A stretch of 64,000 nucleotides of DNA, from the NCBI GenBank assembly GCA_949130495.1, contig OX422222.1, positions 102,041,709 to 102,105,708 of the forward strand, read 5' to 3'. Shown one piece after another: positions 47,544 through 61,874 of this stretch. Origin of the DNA: Sambucus nigra (taxonomy: Eukaryota > Streptophyta > Magnoliopsida > Dipsacales > Adoxaceae). The notes under the pieces were generated by a model that was given only the letters and a program-made list of their open reading frames with translations, did not search any database and was not told the DNA's origin. The stretch's first letter is position 1. Every line of letters begins with the position of its first letter. The position numbers and the translations under genes were made by a program.

Positions 47544-50356
47544 TGTAACCCCCGTGTATTTATTAATTAATTAGTTAAATCATTCAAAAATTAGAAAAAA
47601 AAATGGATTTAATTATTTTTATAATTTAATATGTTGGTTTTTATATTAAAAATTTTGAAAGATAAATTACAAGACTCCTAATTTAAGTATGTATAACTCT
47701 TGGGGTATTTAGATGACTCCTCAAAACATAAAACTCTCTAAGAGACCTCGAAACATCAAACTCTCTAGAAACAAAAATATATAAAAATATTCGAGCATCC
47801 GATCGAGCTGAAATTTTTGTGCAACTTCCTCTCGTCTTTAGCTAATACGCCCTTAAATTTGACCCAATTCCAACAGTATGATCGTCCATATTGTTGTTTT
47901 TAGTGTTCGTATCTGATTAGAAATCCTTTCTTATTCAAACTCTTAATCCTTTATATATCACAACAAATTTGTGTCTTGGCTTTTCAAATCACTTTTTCAT
48001 CAACTTTTCAACTAGAAGACCTCTCCAAAATTATTCTCTTTCATCTACAAACTTTAGCCCCAAACTTAATCAAGTGTTTGACCCGATATTTGAAGGCTTA
48101 ATTGGTGTTTTCTCAAGATTGTTGAAAAACGACTCTTTGCTAATTTTTTGAGAGGAATCCAACTGTGAACTTCTTCATCTAAATAACAGGAATGAATACG
48201 CTATTCATTTCCTTTAGTATTATATGTTTTAAGTGTTTCCTAAACCCTTAATCATGTATTTTTTTTATTAAAATCAATTAGTAACTTAATTAAAGAAAGT
48301 GGACAGTTAAATTTTGGGATTGTTTTCATGAAAATTTTAAATGTGATTTAATCTTTGAAACCTTCGGGTGTGTAGGTTAGATCTTTGGGTTTTTATGGTT
48401 TTGGTTGTAGGTTCTCATATAGAATATCATGGGGGTTATTTTTATGATTATTGCGGCACGCTCACACTTATAAAAATTAGTTGACTTATAAAATAGAACA
48501 ATTATGGCGTATTGAATATTGTAGCATGTTAATTAATTTAACCTTTTTGAACATAAAGAATTATGTTGAAAATGACGACGGTGTTTTTCATTGAATTAAA
48601 TTGAATTTGACTTTTATGATTAAGTGCTATGTAATTCTTATGAATTACGTATTGTGTGGTTTATTTTATTCACGTTTGCCATCGCGGGGATGAGGGGATT
48701 TTGGTTAGTATGTTACTCAACCTTATTTTTAGGATGCTTCTGAGGAATGGGACTAGTGGGTAGGCCTTTGTTATAATTTATGCTTTCTAGGTATGGGACA
48801 AGTTAGTGTAAATTCGTGGGGATTTTATATTTTTGGATGGGGCAGATCTTTACATCATATCGCCTTTTCGTTAGACTAGGCATGAAAATAGGACGTGTTT
48901 TACATTGGTGATTCATCGTTTATGTAGGGTATGACGCATGTGTACATGGGGATCCTTAGTTATGGGACTAATGGTTATTTTGAGGATCTCACATCGATTA
49001 AAAGGGTGGGGTAATTTGTTAATTATGAAATTGAGAAAATGAGAATTAAAACCTAAGATAAAAACTGGTATTAAAATTTCTGGCGATGTAATGTGTCAAG
49101 GACCGACAGTTTAAATGGATCAGCGGGTAATTCATTTCGTGTTGCATGTGGAACCTTGTCATGGGGCGGGGTCGACAGTTTAAATAGATCAGAGGCCATT
49201 TGACCAGGGAAAGTGTAAAACTTTTCTAGATTACCACCCGTGCCGGGAGGACCGCTAAAATTAAGATAAAAATTGAGGAAATTAACTAATTGGGTTAATT
49301 TAATTAAATTAACATCGTGGGACTTAGGGATTTAAAATTATATTGGTGTGCTTTCTGGAATGGAAATTTTTTAGGGTAGTTATTGATTTATATTTATCTC
49401 ATTTAATTATCTCGTTTAATCAAAATATTCTATGATGATATTTATCTCGTATAATTCTACTATCTGGATTCAATGATCCTATTTGAGGAGAGTAATGTGT
49501 ATTCATAATCGCGGCACTGACCTCGTGCGTTGACTAACTTTTTAAGAATTGTAAATAGAGAAGATGCATAAAATTATTTGAAGATTTTCTTGGAGATGCA
49601 GCTGGAGTTGATCTACCTTATGCATATCGATTTAGTTTAGTTTATCATTCATTTGTATTTTCTTTAAGACACAGTTTATGATTTTCATTACGCCATTCGG
49701 TTCCAAAGTTGTTATGGGATTTATTCAGTTATTTCACTCGATTCAGTTGGAGATTATTCAGTTTTATATTATTAGAGATTGTATTTACTTTGAGTTTAGC
49801 ATGGATATGGATATTTTATCGCTTAGTTGGATGGTTTATCTTTTGGGATTTATTATCATTTATCTTGTGGTTTAATTTTATATGTCTCATATCTGTCTCA
49901 TGCTTAGAATGGTATTTTATTTACTCACGCCCGACTTAGTTTTGGTAGCAGTTGACACCAGAATTACGAGGGGTGTGACAGATGGTATCAGAGCATGGTC
50001 TTAGGTCTCTTAGGTTATTAGTCCATTTAGCTTTAGCATTATCGATATTTGATTCCCTTTATTGACTCGTATTCCTTAAGGTAGAGGGTCTAACATACGT
50101 GTTAGATGTGTTTCTTGGAAATATATAATTTTATGTTAAGGATGTTGTATGCATTGAGTTTAGAAGTAATGAGATTGAGGTGAGAATCCTTTGAGTTGAT
50201 TTTGGAGATGTTATCATTAGTATAGATTTTGGGTATATCTTATATCATTGCAGCGATGTCATTTGAGTGATGATTTATGTGTCGCGGAGATTATCGGAGA
50301 TAGAATCGAGTGATGATTTGCGGGAGTGCATGGTACGACGTTACTTTCAGAGTTAC

Positions 50357-50394
<38 letters not shown>

Positions 50395-50560
50395 TTGTTG
50401 TTCGTGGGGTAGGCGCACGTAAGATTGGGTGTATGGGCGCCCACTTATGGCATTCAACGAGTAGGCGTATTTGAGCCTTATTTTTTGTTTTGCGATTTAT
50501 GTTTGATGTTTATACTTCGTCTAATTTCGAGGATGAAATTTCTTTGCTAGTGGGGAAGAA
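47544..50560 (+). repeat. Array unit D: LTR 47544-49980, internal 49981-50560
   Basis: LTR of 2,437 bp; intact primer site (49983-49995); 580 bp internal domain with an AT run at about 50358-50391. Groups with units B and E ('aaaattaagataaaaattga'). Confidence 0.9.
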
Positions 50561-53402
50561 TTTAACCCCCCCGTGTATTTATTAATTACTTAGTTAAATC
50601 ATTCAAAAATTAGAAAAAAAATAGATTTAATTATTTTTATAATTTAATATGTTGGTTTTCATATTCAAAATTCGGAAAGATAAATTACAAGACTCCTAAT
50701 TTGAGTATGTATAAGTATTGGGGTATTTAGATGAGTCTTCAAAACATAAAACTCTCAAAGAGTCCTCGAAACATCAAACACTCTCGAAACAAAAATATCT
50801 AAAAATATTTGAGCATCCAATCGAGCTGAAATTTTTGTGCAGCTTCCTCTCGTCTTTAGCTACTACGCCCTTAAATTTGAGCCAATTCCAACGGTCTGAT
50901 AGTCTGTATTGTTGTTTTTAGTGTTCGTATCTAATTAGAACTCATTTCTTAATCAAACTCTTAATCCTTTATATATCACAACAAATTTGTGTCTTGGCTT
51001 TTCAAATCACTTTTCATCAAATTTTCAACAAGAAGACCTCTGCAAAATTATTCTCTTTCATCTACAAACTTTTTCCCCAAACGTAATCACGTGTTTGACC
51101 CGATATTTGAAGGCTTAATTGGTGTTTGCTCAAGATTGTTCAAAAATGACTCTTTGCTAATTTTTCGAGAGGAATCCAACTGATCTTCTTCATCTAAATA
51201 ACAGGAATGAATACTCTATTCCTTTCCTTTAGTATTATGCGTTTTAAGTGTCGCCTAAACCCTTAATCATGTATGTTTTTAGTAAAATCAGTTAGTAACT
51301 TAATTAGAAAAAGTGGACACTTCAATTTTGGGACTGTTTTCATGAATATTTTAAATATGATTTAATCTTTGAAACCTTTGGGTGTGTAGGTTAGATCTTT
51401 GGGTTTTTATGGTTTTGGGGGTAGGTTCTCATATAGAATTTTATGGGGGTTATTTTTATGGTTATTGAGACACGCTCACACTTATAAAAATTAGTTGACT
51501 TATAAAAGAGAACAATTGTGGAGTATTAAATATTGTAGCATGTTAATTAATTTGACCTTTTTGAACGTAAAGAATTATGTTGAAAACGACGATGGTGTTT
51601 TTCATTAAATTAAATTGAATTTTTACTTTTATGATTAAGTGCTATGTAATGCTTATGAATTGCGTATTGTGTGATTTATTTTATTCACGTTTTCCATCGC
51701 GGGGACGAGGGGCTTTTGGTTAGTATATTACTCAACCTTATTTTTAGGATGCTTATAAGGAATGGGACTAGTGGGTTGGCCTTTGTTATAATTTATGCTT
51801 TCTAGGTTTGGAACTAGTTAGTGTAAATTCGTGGGGATTTTATATTTTGGGATGGGGAAGATCTTTACATCATATCGTCTTTTCGTTAGACTAGGCATGA
51901 AACTAGGACGTGTTTTACATTGGTGATTCATCATATATGTAGGATATGACGTATGTGTACATGGAGACTCTTAGGTATGGGACTAATGGGTATTTTGAGG
52001 ATCTCACATCGATTAAAAGGATGGGGTAATTTGTTAATTGTGAAATTGAGAAAATGAGATTGCCCAAGATAAAAACGGGTATTAAAATATGTGGCGACGT
52101 AATGTGTCAGGAATCGACAGTTTAAAGGGGTCAGCAGGAAATTCATGTCGTGTCGCGTGTGGAACCTTGTCATTGGGCGAGGTCAACAGTTTAAACAGAT
52201 CAGAGGCCATTTGACAAGGGAAAGTGTAAAACTTTTATGGATTACCACCCGTGGAGGGAGGACCGCTACAATTAAGATAAAAATTGAGAAAATTAACTAA
52301 TTGGGTTAATTTAATTAAATTAACATCGTGGGACTTAGGGATTTAAAATTATATTGGTATGCTTTTTGGAATGAAAATTTCTGAGGATAGTTATTGATTT
52401 ATATTTATCTCGTTTAATCAAAATATTATATTATGATATTTATCTCGTATAATGCTACTGTCTGGATTCAATGATCCTATTTGAGGGGAGTTGTGTGTAT
52501 TCATGTTCGGAGAATGGACCTCGTGCGTTAACTAACTTTTGATTGGGCCATTTGGTTCCAAGGTTGTTATGGGTTTTATTCAGTTATTTCACTGGATTTG
52601 GTGGGAGATTATTCAATTTTATATTATTACAGATTGGATTTACTTTGATTTTACCATGGAGATGGATCTTTTATCGCTTAGTTGGATGGTTTATCTTTTG
52701 GGATTGATTATCATTTATCTTGTGGATTAATTTTATATGTCTCATATCTTTCTCATGCTTAGAATGGTATTTTATTTACTCACGCCCGGCTTAGTTTTGG
52801 TGGCAGCCGACACTAGAATTACGAGGGGTGTGACAGATTGTATCAGACAATGGTCTTAGGTCTCGTAGGTTATGAGATTGTTTAGATTTCGCGTTATAGA
52901 TCTTTGATTCCCTTTATTGATTAGTACTCCTTAAGGTAGAGGGTCTAACATACGTGTTAGATGTGTTACTTGAAAATATATAATTTTATGTTAAGGATGT
53001 TGTAAGCATTGAGTTTAGAAGTAATAAGATTGTTGTGAGGATCCTTAGAGTTGATTTTGGAGATGTTATAATTAGTATAAATTTTGGGTATATATTATAT
53101 CAATTCAGCGATGTGATTTGATTTGAGAATTTATGTGTTGCGAAGATTATCGGAGATAGAATCGAGTGGTGACTTGCGGGACCGCGGGGTACGCTGTTAC
53201 TTTCATAGTTATATATATATATATATATATATAATTTTGTTGTTCGTGGGTTAGGTGCGCATGGGATTGGGTGTATGGGCGCCCAATTATGGCATTCAAC
53301 AAGTAGGTGTATCTGAGCCTTATTTTATGTTTCGCGATTTACGTTTGTTGTTTATGCTTCGTCTAATTTGGAGGGCGAAATTCCTTTTCTAGTGGGGAAG
53401 TA
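50561..53402 (+). repeat. Array unit E: LTR 50561-52835 (internally deleted), internal 52836-53402
   Basis: The LTR begins TTTAAC where the others have TGTAAC, and lacks about 150 bases at 52538 (the segment between 'taactttt' and 'gattgggcc' in the other copies). Short homology at the break suggests replication slippage or end joining. The primer site is damaged (TTGTATCAGACAA). The internal domain is 567 bp with a short AT run at about 53212-53233. Confidence 0.9.
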
Positions 53403-56400
53403 TGTAACCCCTCGTGTTTTTATTAATTAATTCAGAAATTTTAAAAAAAATTGAATTTAATTATTTTTATAATTGAATATGTTGGTTTTTATATTCAATA
53501 TTCGAAAAGCTAGATTACAAGACTCCTAATTTGAGTATATATAAGTCTTGGGGTATTTAGATGAGTCCTGAAAACACAAAACTCTCTAAGAGTCCTCGAA
53601 ACATCAAACTCTCTAGAAACAAAAATATATAAAAATATTCGACCGACCGATCGAGCTGAAATTATTGTGCAGCTTCCTCTCGTCTTCAGCTACTACGCCC
53701 TTAAATTTCAGCCAATTCCAACGATCTGATCATTCGTATTGTTATTTTTAGTGTTTGTATCTTATTAGAACTCTTTTCTTAATCAAACTTTTAATCCTTT
53801 ACACATCCCAACAAATTCGTGTGTTGGCTTTTCAAATAACTTTTTCATCAACTTTTCAACGAGAAAGCCTCTCCAAAATTATTCTCTTTCATCTACAAAA
53901 TTTTGCCCCAAACTTAATCAAGTGTTTGACTCAATGTTTGAAGGCTTAATTGGTGTTTTCTCAATATTGTTCAAGAACGACTATTTACTAATTTTTCGGG
54001 AGGAATCCAACTGTGAACTTCTTCATCTAAATAACAGGAATGAATACTCTATTCCTTTCCTTTAGTATTATGCGTTTTAAGTGTCACCTAAACCTTTAAT
54101 CATGTATTTTTTTAATTAAAATCAAGTATTAACTTAATTAGAGAAAGTGGACACTTAAATTTTGTGATTGTTTTTATGAAAATTTTAAATATGATTTAAT
54201 AATTGAAACCGTTCGGTGCGTAGGTTAGATCTTTAGGTCTTCATGGTTTTTGGTGTAGGTTCTCGTGTATAATTTTATGGGGGTTATTTTTATTGTTATT
54301 GGGACACGCTCACACTCATAAAAATTAGATGACTTATAAAAGAGAACGATTATGGCTTATTGAATATTATTGCTTGTCAATTGATTTAACCTTTTTGAAC
54401 GTAAATAATTATGTTGAAAACGACGATGGTGTTTTTCAATGAATTAAATTGAATTGGGACTTTTATGATTAAGTGTTATGTTATTCTTATGAATTGCGTA
54501 TTGTCTGATTTATTTTATTCACGTTTGCCATCGCGGGGACGAGGGGCTTTTGGTTAGTATATTGCTCAACCCTATTTTTAGGATGCCTACTAGGTATGGG
54601 ACTAGTGGGTTGGCCTTGGTTATAATTTATGCTTGTTAGGTATGGGACTAGTTAGTGTAAATTCGTTGGGATTTTATATTTAAGGGTGGTACATATTTTT
54701 ACGTCATATCGTCTTTTCGGTAGCCTAGGAATGAGACTAGGACGTTTTTTACATTGATGATTCATCCTATATGTAGAATAGGACGTTGGTGTATTTGGGG
54801 ACCCTTAGGTATGGGACTAAAGGGGTATTTATAGGATCTCACATTGATTAAAATGGTGGGGTAATTTGTGAAATTGAGAACATGAGAATTAATGCTCAAG
54901 TTAAAAACGGGTATTAAAATTTTTGGCGACATAATGTGTCATGGACCGACAACTTAAATGGGTCAGTGGATGGTTTATGTCGTGTTGTGTGTGGAACATT
55001 GTCATGAGGCAGGGTCAACAGTTTAAATGGATCAGAGGGCATTTGACGAGGGGAAGTGTAAAACTTTGGTGGATTGCCACCCATGGCGGGAGGACCGCTA
55101 TAATTAAGATAACATTTGAGGAAATTGATTAATTGGGTTAATTTAATTAAATTAACATCGTGGGACTTAGGGATTTAAAATTTTATTGCCGTGCTTTTTG
55201 GAATGGGAATTTCTGAGGATAGTTAGTGATTTATATTTATCACATTTAATTATCTTTTTTAATTAAAATATTTTATTCTGATATTTATCTCGTATAATTC
55301 TACTATCTTGATTTAAGGATCCTATTTATGGGAGTAGTGTGTGTACATGCTTGGGTCTCTAACCTCGTGCCTTGATTAACTTTTCAAAAAATAGTATTTG
55401 GAGAAGCTGCATAGAATTATTTGAAGATTTGCTTGGAAGTGTAGTTGGAGGTGCTCTACCTTATGCTTGTCGATTTAGTTTAGTTTTTCATTCCTTCGTA
55501 TTTACTTTAAGACACATTTTATGTTTTGGATTAGGCCATTCGGTTCCAAAGTTGTTATGAGTTTTATTAAGTTATTTGACTGGATTTAGTTAGAGATTAT
55601 TCAGTTTTATATTAATAGAGATTGGATTTACTTTGAATTTAGCATGGGGATAGATCTTTGATCGCTTAGTTGGATGTTTTATCTTTTGGGATTGATTATC
55701 ATTTATCTTGTGGATTAGTTTTATATGTCTCATATTTTTCTCATGCGAAGAATGGTATTTTATTTACTCACGCCCAACTTAGTTTTGGACGCGGCCGTCG
55801 CCAAAATTACGCGGGGTGTGACAGATTGTATCAGAGCATGGTCTTAGGTCTCGTAGGTTATGAGTCTGTTTAGCTTCCGCGTTATCGATCTTTGATTCCC
55901 TTTATTGATTCGTACTCCCTAAGGTAGAGGGTCTAACATACATGTTAGATATGTTTCTTGGAAATCTATAGTTTTGTGTTAAGGATGTTATAGGCATTGA
56001 GTTTTGAAGTAATTAGCTTGATGTGAGGATCCTTAGAGTTGATTTTAGAGATGTTAAGTATTTGAAAGATCATTAGTATAAATTTTGGGTATGTCATATA
56101 TCGATGCAACGATGTGATTTGATTTGAGGATTTATGTGTCTCGAAGATTATCGCAGATAGAATCGAGTGGTGATTTGCGGGAGCGTGTGGTACGCCGTTA
56201 CTTTCATAGTTATGTGTATATATATAGTGATATATATTATTTTGTTGTTTGTGGGGTAGGTACACGTAGGATTGGGTGTCTGGGCACCAAATTATGGCAT
56301 TCAACGAGTAGGTGTATGTGAGCTATATTTTATGTTTCGTGATTTACGTTTGATATTTATGCTTCGTCTAATTTTGAGGACTAAATTCCTTTGCGAGTGG

Positions 56401-56407
56401 GGAAGTA
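53403..56407 (+). repeat. Array unit F: LTR 53403-55823, internal 55824-56407
   Basis: LTR of 2,421 bp; primer site with one mismatch (TTGTATCAGAGCA, 55826-55838); internal domain of 584 bp whose AT run is reduced to a few pairs (about 56216-56235). The TATA-like word is mutated. Confidence 0.9.
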
Positions 56408-59153
56408 TGTAATACCCCGTGTTTTTATTAATTAATAATTTAATTAATTTATATATTAGAAAAAACAATTTGGATTTAATTATTTTTATAATTAAATATG
56501 TTGGTGTTTATATTAAAAATTCGAAAAGCTAGATTACAATACTCCTAATTTGAGTATATATAAGTCTTGGGGTATTTAGAGGAGTCCTCGAAACATAAAG
56601 CACTCTAAGAGTCCTCGAAACATCAAACTCTCTAGAAACAAAAATATATTAAAATATTCGACGATCTGATCGAATTGAAATTTTTTGTGCAGCTTCCTCT
56701 CGTCTTCAGCTACTATGTCCTTAAATTTCAGCCAATTCCTACAACCCGATCGTCCATAATGTTTTTTTTAGTGTTGGTATCTCATTATAACTCTTTCCTT
56801 AATCAAACTCTTAATCATTTATATAGCAACAAATTTATGGCTTCGATTTTGAAATCACTTTTTCATCAACTTTTCAACTAGAAGACCTCTCCAAAATTAC
56901 TCTCTTTCATCTACAATCTTTAGCCCCAAACATTATCAAGTGTTTGATTTAATATTTGAAGGCTTAATTGGTATTTTCTAAAGATTGTTCAAGAACGACT
57001 CTTTGTTATGTTTTCGAGAGGAATCTAATTATGATCTTCTTAATCTAAATCACAGGCATGAATAATCCATTCATTTCCTTTAGTATCATGCGTTTTAAGC
57101 GTTACCTAAACCCTTAATGTTGTGTTTTTGATTAAAATCAATTAGTAGCTTAATTAGAGAAAGTGGACACTTATATTTTGGGACTATTTTTATGAAAATT
57201 TGAAATATCATTTAATCTTTGAAACCCTTGGGTGTATAGGTTTCATCTTTGGATTTTTATGATTTTGGGTATAGGTTCTCATGTAGTATTTTGTGGGGGT
57301 TATTTTTATGGTTATTGGGACACGCTCACGTTTATAAAAATCAGATGACTTATATAAGAGAACGATTATGGTGTATTGAATATTGTTGCATGTTAATTAA
57401 TTTAACCTTTTTGAACGTAAATAATTATGTTGAAAACAACAACGGTGTTTTTCATTGAATTAAATTAAATTGAGAATTTTATGATTAAGTGTTATGTTAT
57501 TCTTATGAATTGCGTATTGTGTTATTTATTTTATTCACATTTACCGTCGCGAGGATGAGGGGCTTTTGCTGGACCCTATATTTAGGATGCATACTAGGTA
57601 TGGGACTAATGGGTAGGCCTTTGTTATAATTTACGCTTGCTAGGTATGGGACAAGTTAGTGTAAATTCGTGGGGATTTTATATTTCGGGGTGGGGCATAT
57701 TTTTACATCATATCGTCTTTTCGTTAGCCTATGCATGATATTAGGACGTGTTTTACATTGATGATAAATCCTACATGTAGGATAGGACCTAGGTGTACTT
57801 GGGGACCCTTACTAAGGGGTATTTTTAGGATCTCACATCGATTAAAAGGGTGGGGTAATTTTTTATTTGTGAAATTGAGAAAATGAGAATTAATACCAAA
57901 CTTAAAACGGGTATTAAAATTTCTTACGACATAATGTGTTACGGACCTACAGTTTAAATGGGTCAGCGGGCAATTTACATCGTGTCAAGTGTGAACCTTG
58001 TCATGGGGCGCGGTCGACAGTTTAAACGGCTCAGAGGCCATTTGACAAGGGGAAGTGTAAAACTTTTGTGGATTACCACCCGTGTCGGGAGATCCGCTAT
58101 AATTAAGAGAAAAATTGAGAAAATTGATGAATTGGGTTAATTTAATTAAATTAACATCGTAGTACTTGGGGATTTAAAATTACACAGGTTTGATTTTTGG
58201 AATGGAAATTTCTGTGAATATTTAGTTATTTATATTTATCACGTTTAATTATCTCGTTTAATTAAAATATTATATAGTGATATTTATCTCCTACAATGCT
58301 ACTGTCTGGATTCCAGAATCCTAATTAAGGGGAGTAGTGTGTATTCATGCGCGGGACTCTGACCTCGTGCGTTGACTAACTCTTCAGGAATTAGTATTTG
58401 GAAAAGCTACATATAATTATTTAAAGATTTTCTTGGAGGTACAGTTCGAGTTGCTCTACCTTATGCGTATTGATTTAGTTTAGTTTTCCATTACTTCTTA
58501 TTTACTTTAAGACACAGTGTCTGATTTTGATTGGGACATTATGTTCCAAAGTTGTTATGGGCTTTATTCAGTTATTTCACTGGATTCAATTGGAGATTAT
58601 TCAGTTTTATATCATTAGAGATTGGATTTACTTTGAGTTTAGCATGGAGATGGATCTTTTATCACTTATTTGGATGGTTTATCTCTTGGGATTGATTATC
58701 ACATATCTTGTGGATTAATTTTATATATCTCATATATGTCTGATATTTTATTTCCTCAACCCGGCTTAATTTTGGTCGCGGTAGATGCCAGAATTACGTG
58801 GGGTGTGACCGATGGTATCAGAGCATTGTCTTAGGTCTCGTAGGTTGTGAGTCTATTTAGCTTCTGCATTATCAATCTTTGATTCCTTTTATTGATTCTT
58901 ACTCCTTAAGGTTGAGGGTCTAACAAACATGTTAGATGTGTTTCTTGAAAATATATAATTGTGTGTTAAGGATGTTGTAGGCATTGAGTTTATATGTAAT
59001 AAGCTTGTTGTGAGGATCCTTACAATTGATTTTGGAGATGTTAATTATTTGGAAGATCATTAGTATAAATTTTTGGTTTGTCTTATATCGATGCAGCGAT
59101 GTGAGTTGATTTGAGAATTTATGTGTCGTGAAGATTATCGCAGATAGAATCGA

Positions 59154-59216
<63 letters not shown>

Positions 59217-59394
59217 ATATATATTATTTTGTTATTTGTGGGGTAGCCGCGTGTATGATTGGGTGTATGGACGCCCAATTATGGCAGTCCACGAGTAGGC
59301 GTATGTCAGCCTTATTTTATGTTTTGCAATTTACGTTTGATGTTTATGCTTCGTATAATTTCGAGGAAGAAATTCCTTTGCTAGTGGGGAAGTA
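56408..59394 (+). repeat. Array unit G: LTR 56408-58810, internal 58811-59394
   Basis: LTR of 2,403 bp that begins TGTAATACCCCG, the same first 12 bases as the 3' LTR at 6618, and ends GTGACC (consensus GTGACA). Intact primer site (58813-58825). Internal domain of 584 bp with the longest simple AT run among the undisturbed units (about 59157-59211). Confidence 0.9.
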
Positions 59395-61172
59395 TGTAAC
59401 ACCCCTTGATTTTATTAATTAACTATTTAATTAATTCAAAAATTAGAAAAAAAAACTGAATTTAATAATTTTTATTAGTAAATATGCTAGTTTTTATATT
59501 AAAAATTCGGAAAGATAGATTACAAGACTCCTAATTTGAGTATACATAAGTCTTGGGGTATTTAGATGTGTCCTCAAAACAAAAAAATCTCTAAGAGTCC
59601 TCGAAACATCAAAGTCTATAGAAATAAAATATATAAAAATAATCAATCGTTCGACCGAGCTGAAACTTTTGTGAAGCTTCCTCTCGTCTTCTGCTACTAC
59701 GCCCTTAAATTTTAGCCAATTCCAGGTCCGATCGTCTGGAATGTTGTTTTTAGTGTTCGTATCTCATTAGAACTCTTTTATTAATCAAACTCTTAATCCT
59801 TTATATATCACAACAAATTCGTTGTTTGGATTTTCAAATCACTTTTTCATTAACTTTTCAACCAGAAGACTTCTCCAAAATATTCTTTTTTATCTACAAA
59901 CTTAAGCATGTGTTTTTAATTAAAGCCAATTAGTAACTTAATTAGAGAAAGTGGACACTTAAATTTTGGGACTGTTTTTTTGAAAATTTTAAATATGCTT
60001 TAATCTTTGAAATCCTTGGGTGTGTAGGTTAGATCATTAGATTTTTACGGTTTTGGGTGTAGGTTCTCATGAAGAATTTTATGGGGGCAATTTTTATGGT
60101 TATTAGGACGCGCTCACACTTATATAAATTAGATGACTTATAAAAGAGAATGATTATGGCGTATTGAATTATGTTGCATGTTAATTAATTTAACCTTTTT
60201 GAACGTAAATAATTATCTTGAAAACGACGATGGTGTTATTCATTGAATTAAATTGAATTGAAACTTTTATCATTAAGTGTTATGTTATTCTTACAAATTG
60301 CGTATTGTGTGATTTATTTATTTATATTTTCCATCACAGGAACGAGGGAATTTTGGTTAGTATGTTGCTCAACTCTATTTTAGGATGCTTATTAAGCATG
60401 GGACTAGTGGGTAGGCCTTGGTTATAATTTATGCTTCCTAGGTATGGGACGAGTAAGTGTAAATTCGTGGGGATTTTATATTTTGGGGTGGGGCAGATTT
60501 TTACATCATATCGTCTTTTCGTTAGCCTAGGCATGAGACTAGGACGTGTTTTACATTGGTGATTCATCCTATATGTAGGATATGATGTCGGTGTACTTGG
60601 GGACCTTTAGGTATGAGACTAAGGGGTATTTTGAGGATCTCACATCGATTAAAAGGGTGGGGTAATTTGTTAGTTGTGAAATTGAGAAAATGAGAATTAA
60701 TGCCTAAGATAAAAATGGGTATTAAAATTTGGGGAGACATAATGTGTCAGGGACCGTCAGTTTAAAGAGGTCAGCGGGCGATTTATGTCATGTCGTGTGT
60801 GGAACCTTGTTATGGGGAGGGGTCGACAGTTTAAACGGATCAAAGTCCATTTGACAAGGGGAAGTGTAAAATTTTGGCGGAATACCACCCGTGGTGGGAG
60901 GACCGCTAGAATTAAGATAAAAATTGAGGAAAATGACTAATTTGGTTAATTTAATTAAATTAAGATCGTGGGACTTGGGGATTTAAAATTATATTGGTGT
61001 GCTTTTTAGAATGGAAATTTCTAAGGATAGTTAGTGATTTATATTTATCAAGTTTAATTATCTCATTTAATTAAAATATTCTGTTATGATATTTACCACA
61101 TATAATGCTACTGTCTGAATTCAAGGATCTTATTTGAGAGGAGTAGTGTGTATTCATGCTCGGGGCTCTGAC
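59395..61172 (+). repeat. Array unit H: LTR, internally deleted and truncated by insertion
   Basis: Starts TGTAACACCCC. About 200 bases are missing near 59906 compared with the other copies. The copy stops at 61172 in 'gggctctgac', where all other LTRs continue 'ctcgtgcgttgac'; a foreign LTR starts at 61173. The array may resume beyond the window. Confidence 0.88.
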
Positions 61173-61674
61173 TGTAACAACCCAGACTTTTGAGCGACTA
61201 TTTTATATTATTTAGCCCGATGGGCTAATTTTATAAAATAGAGTAAGTTGGAGTAAATATTATTTCCCGTGAGATTTGGGGATAATATTTACTATGTTTT
61301 GCCTATTTACCGTTATGAGAAGGTAAATAGCATTATGTTGTGATTTATTGCGTCATTATATTTTAAACGACGATTATGACTCATATTTAAATTGGAATAT
61401 AATTAATGAAGTAAAATGAAATTGGAACACAAAAATGGTTCACGCTATTCTGAATGCCAAAATAAGGGGTGCGGTTATTTTAATAATATTCGAGATAGTC
61501 AAAATAAGTGCCAAGTTGTATTTTTGAGTTTCGGGCACTTTTGGTGGGTTATGACTCAATTATGTGGTTACGAGTCATTTTAATAGTATATTAGCAATTA
61601 AAAGAGGGGGAATTTATATTTGGAACCCGTATAAGTTCCCCAACCCTTTTATTTTTTCAATCTTATGTTAGAAG

Positions 61675-61732
<58 letters not shown>

Positions 61733-61874
61733 AGAGTTGGGAGAAAATGAAGAAAATAGAGAGAAATGGAGATTTGAACCCGGAAATCGTTGCTACCGGA
61801 AGGAAATCCGAGACTACAAACTCGAGGCAAGTTTCTTACTTGCTAGATATTGATTTAATGCGATGATTTGCAGG
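61173..61874 (+). mobile_element. LTR (left part) of another LTR retrotransposon inserted in array unit H
   Basis: It begins TGTAACAACCCAGAC right at the break in unit H. The expected 5 bp TSD would be CTGAC (61168-61172); the other copy lies outside the window. It contains a GA run (61678-61728) and the words 'ctcgaggcaagt' near 61823, similar to 'ccgaggcaagt' in the LTR at 6618-9522 (about 7252). It is interrupted at 61875 by the next element. Confidence 0.65.
61678..61728. repeat. GA dinucleotide microsatellite
   Basis: About 25 GA pairs inside the inserted LTR. The open frame over it (61665-61853) is a by-product of the repeat. Confidence 0.9.

Noticed and set aside
61665..61853. 62-codon RERERE open frame
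   Set aside because: Produced by the GA microsatellite in the inserted LTR.
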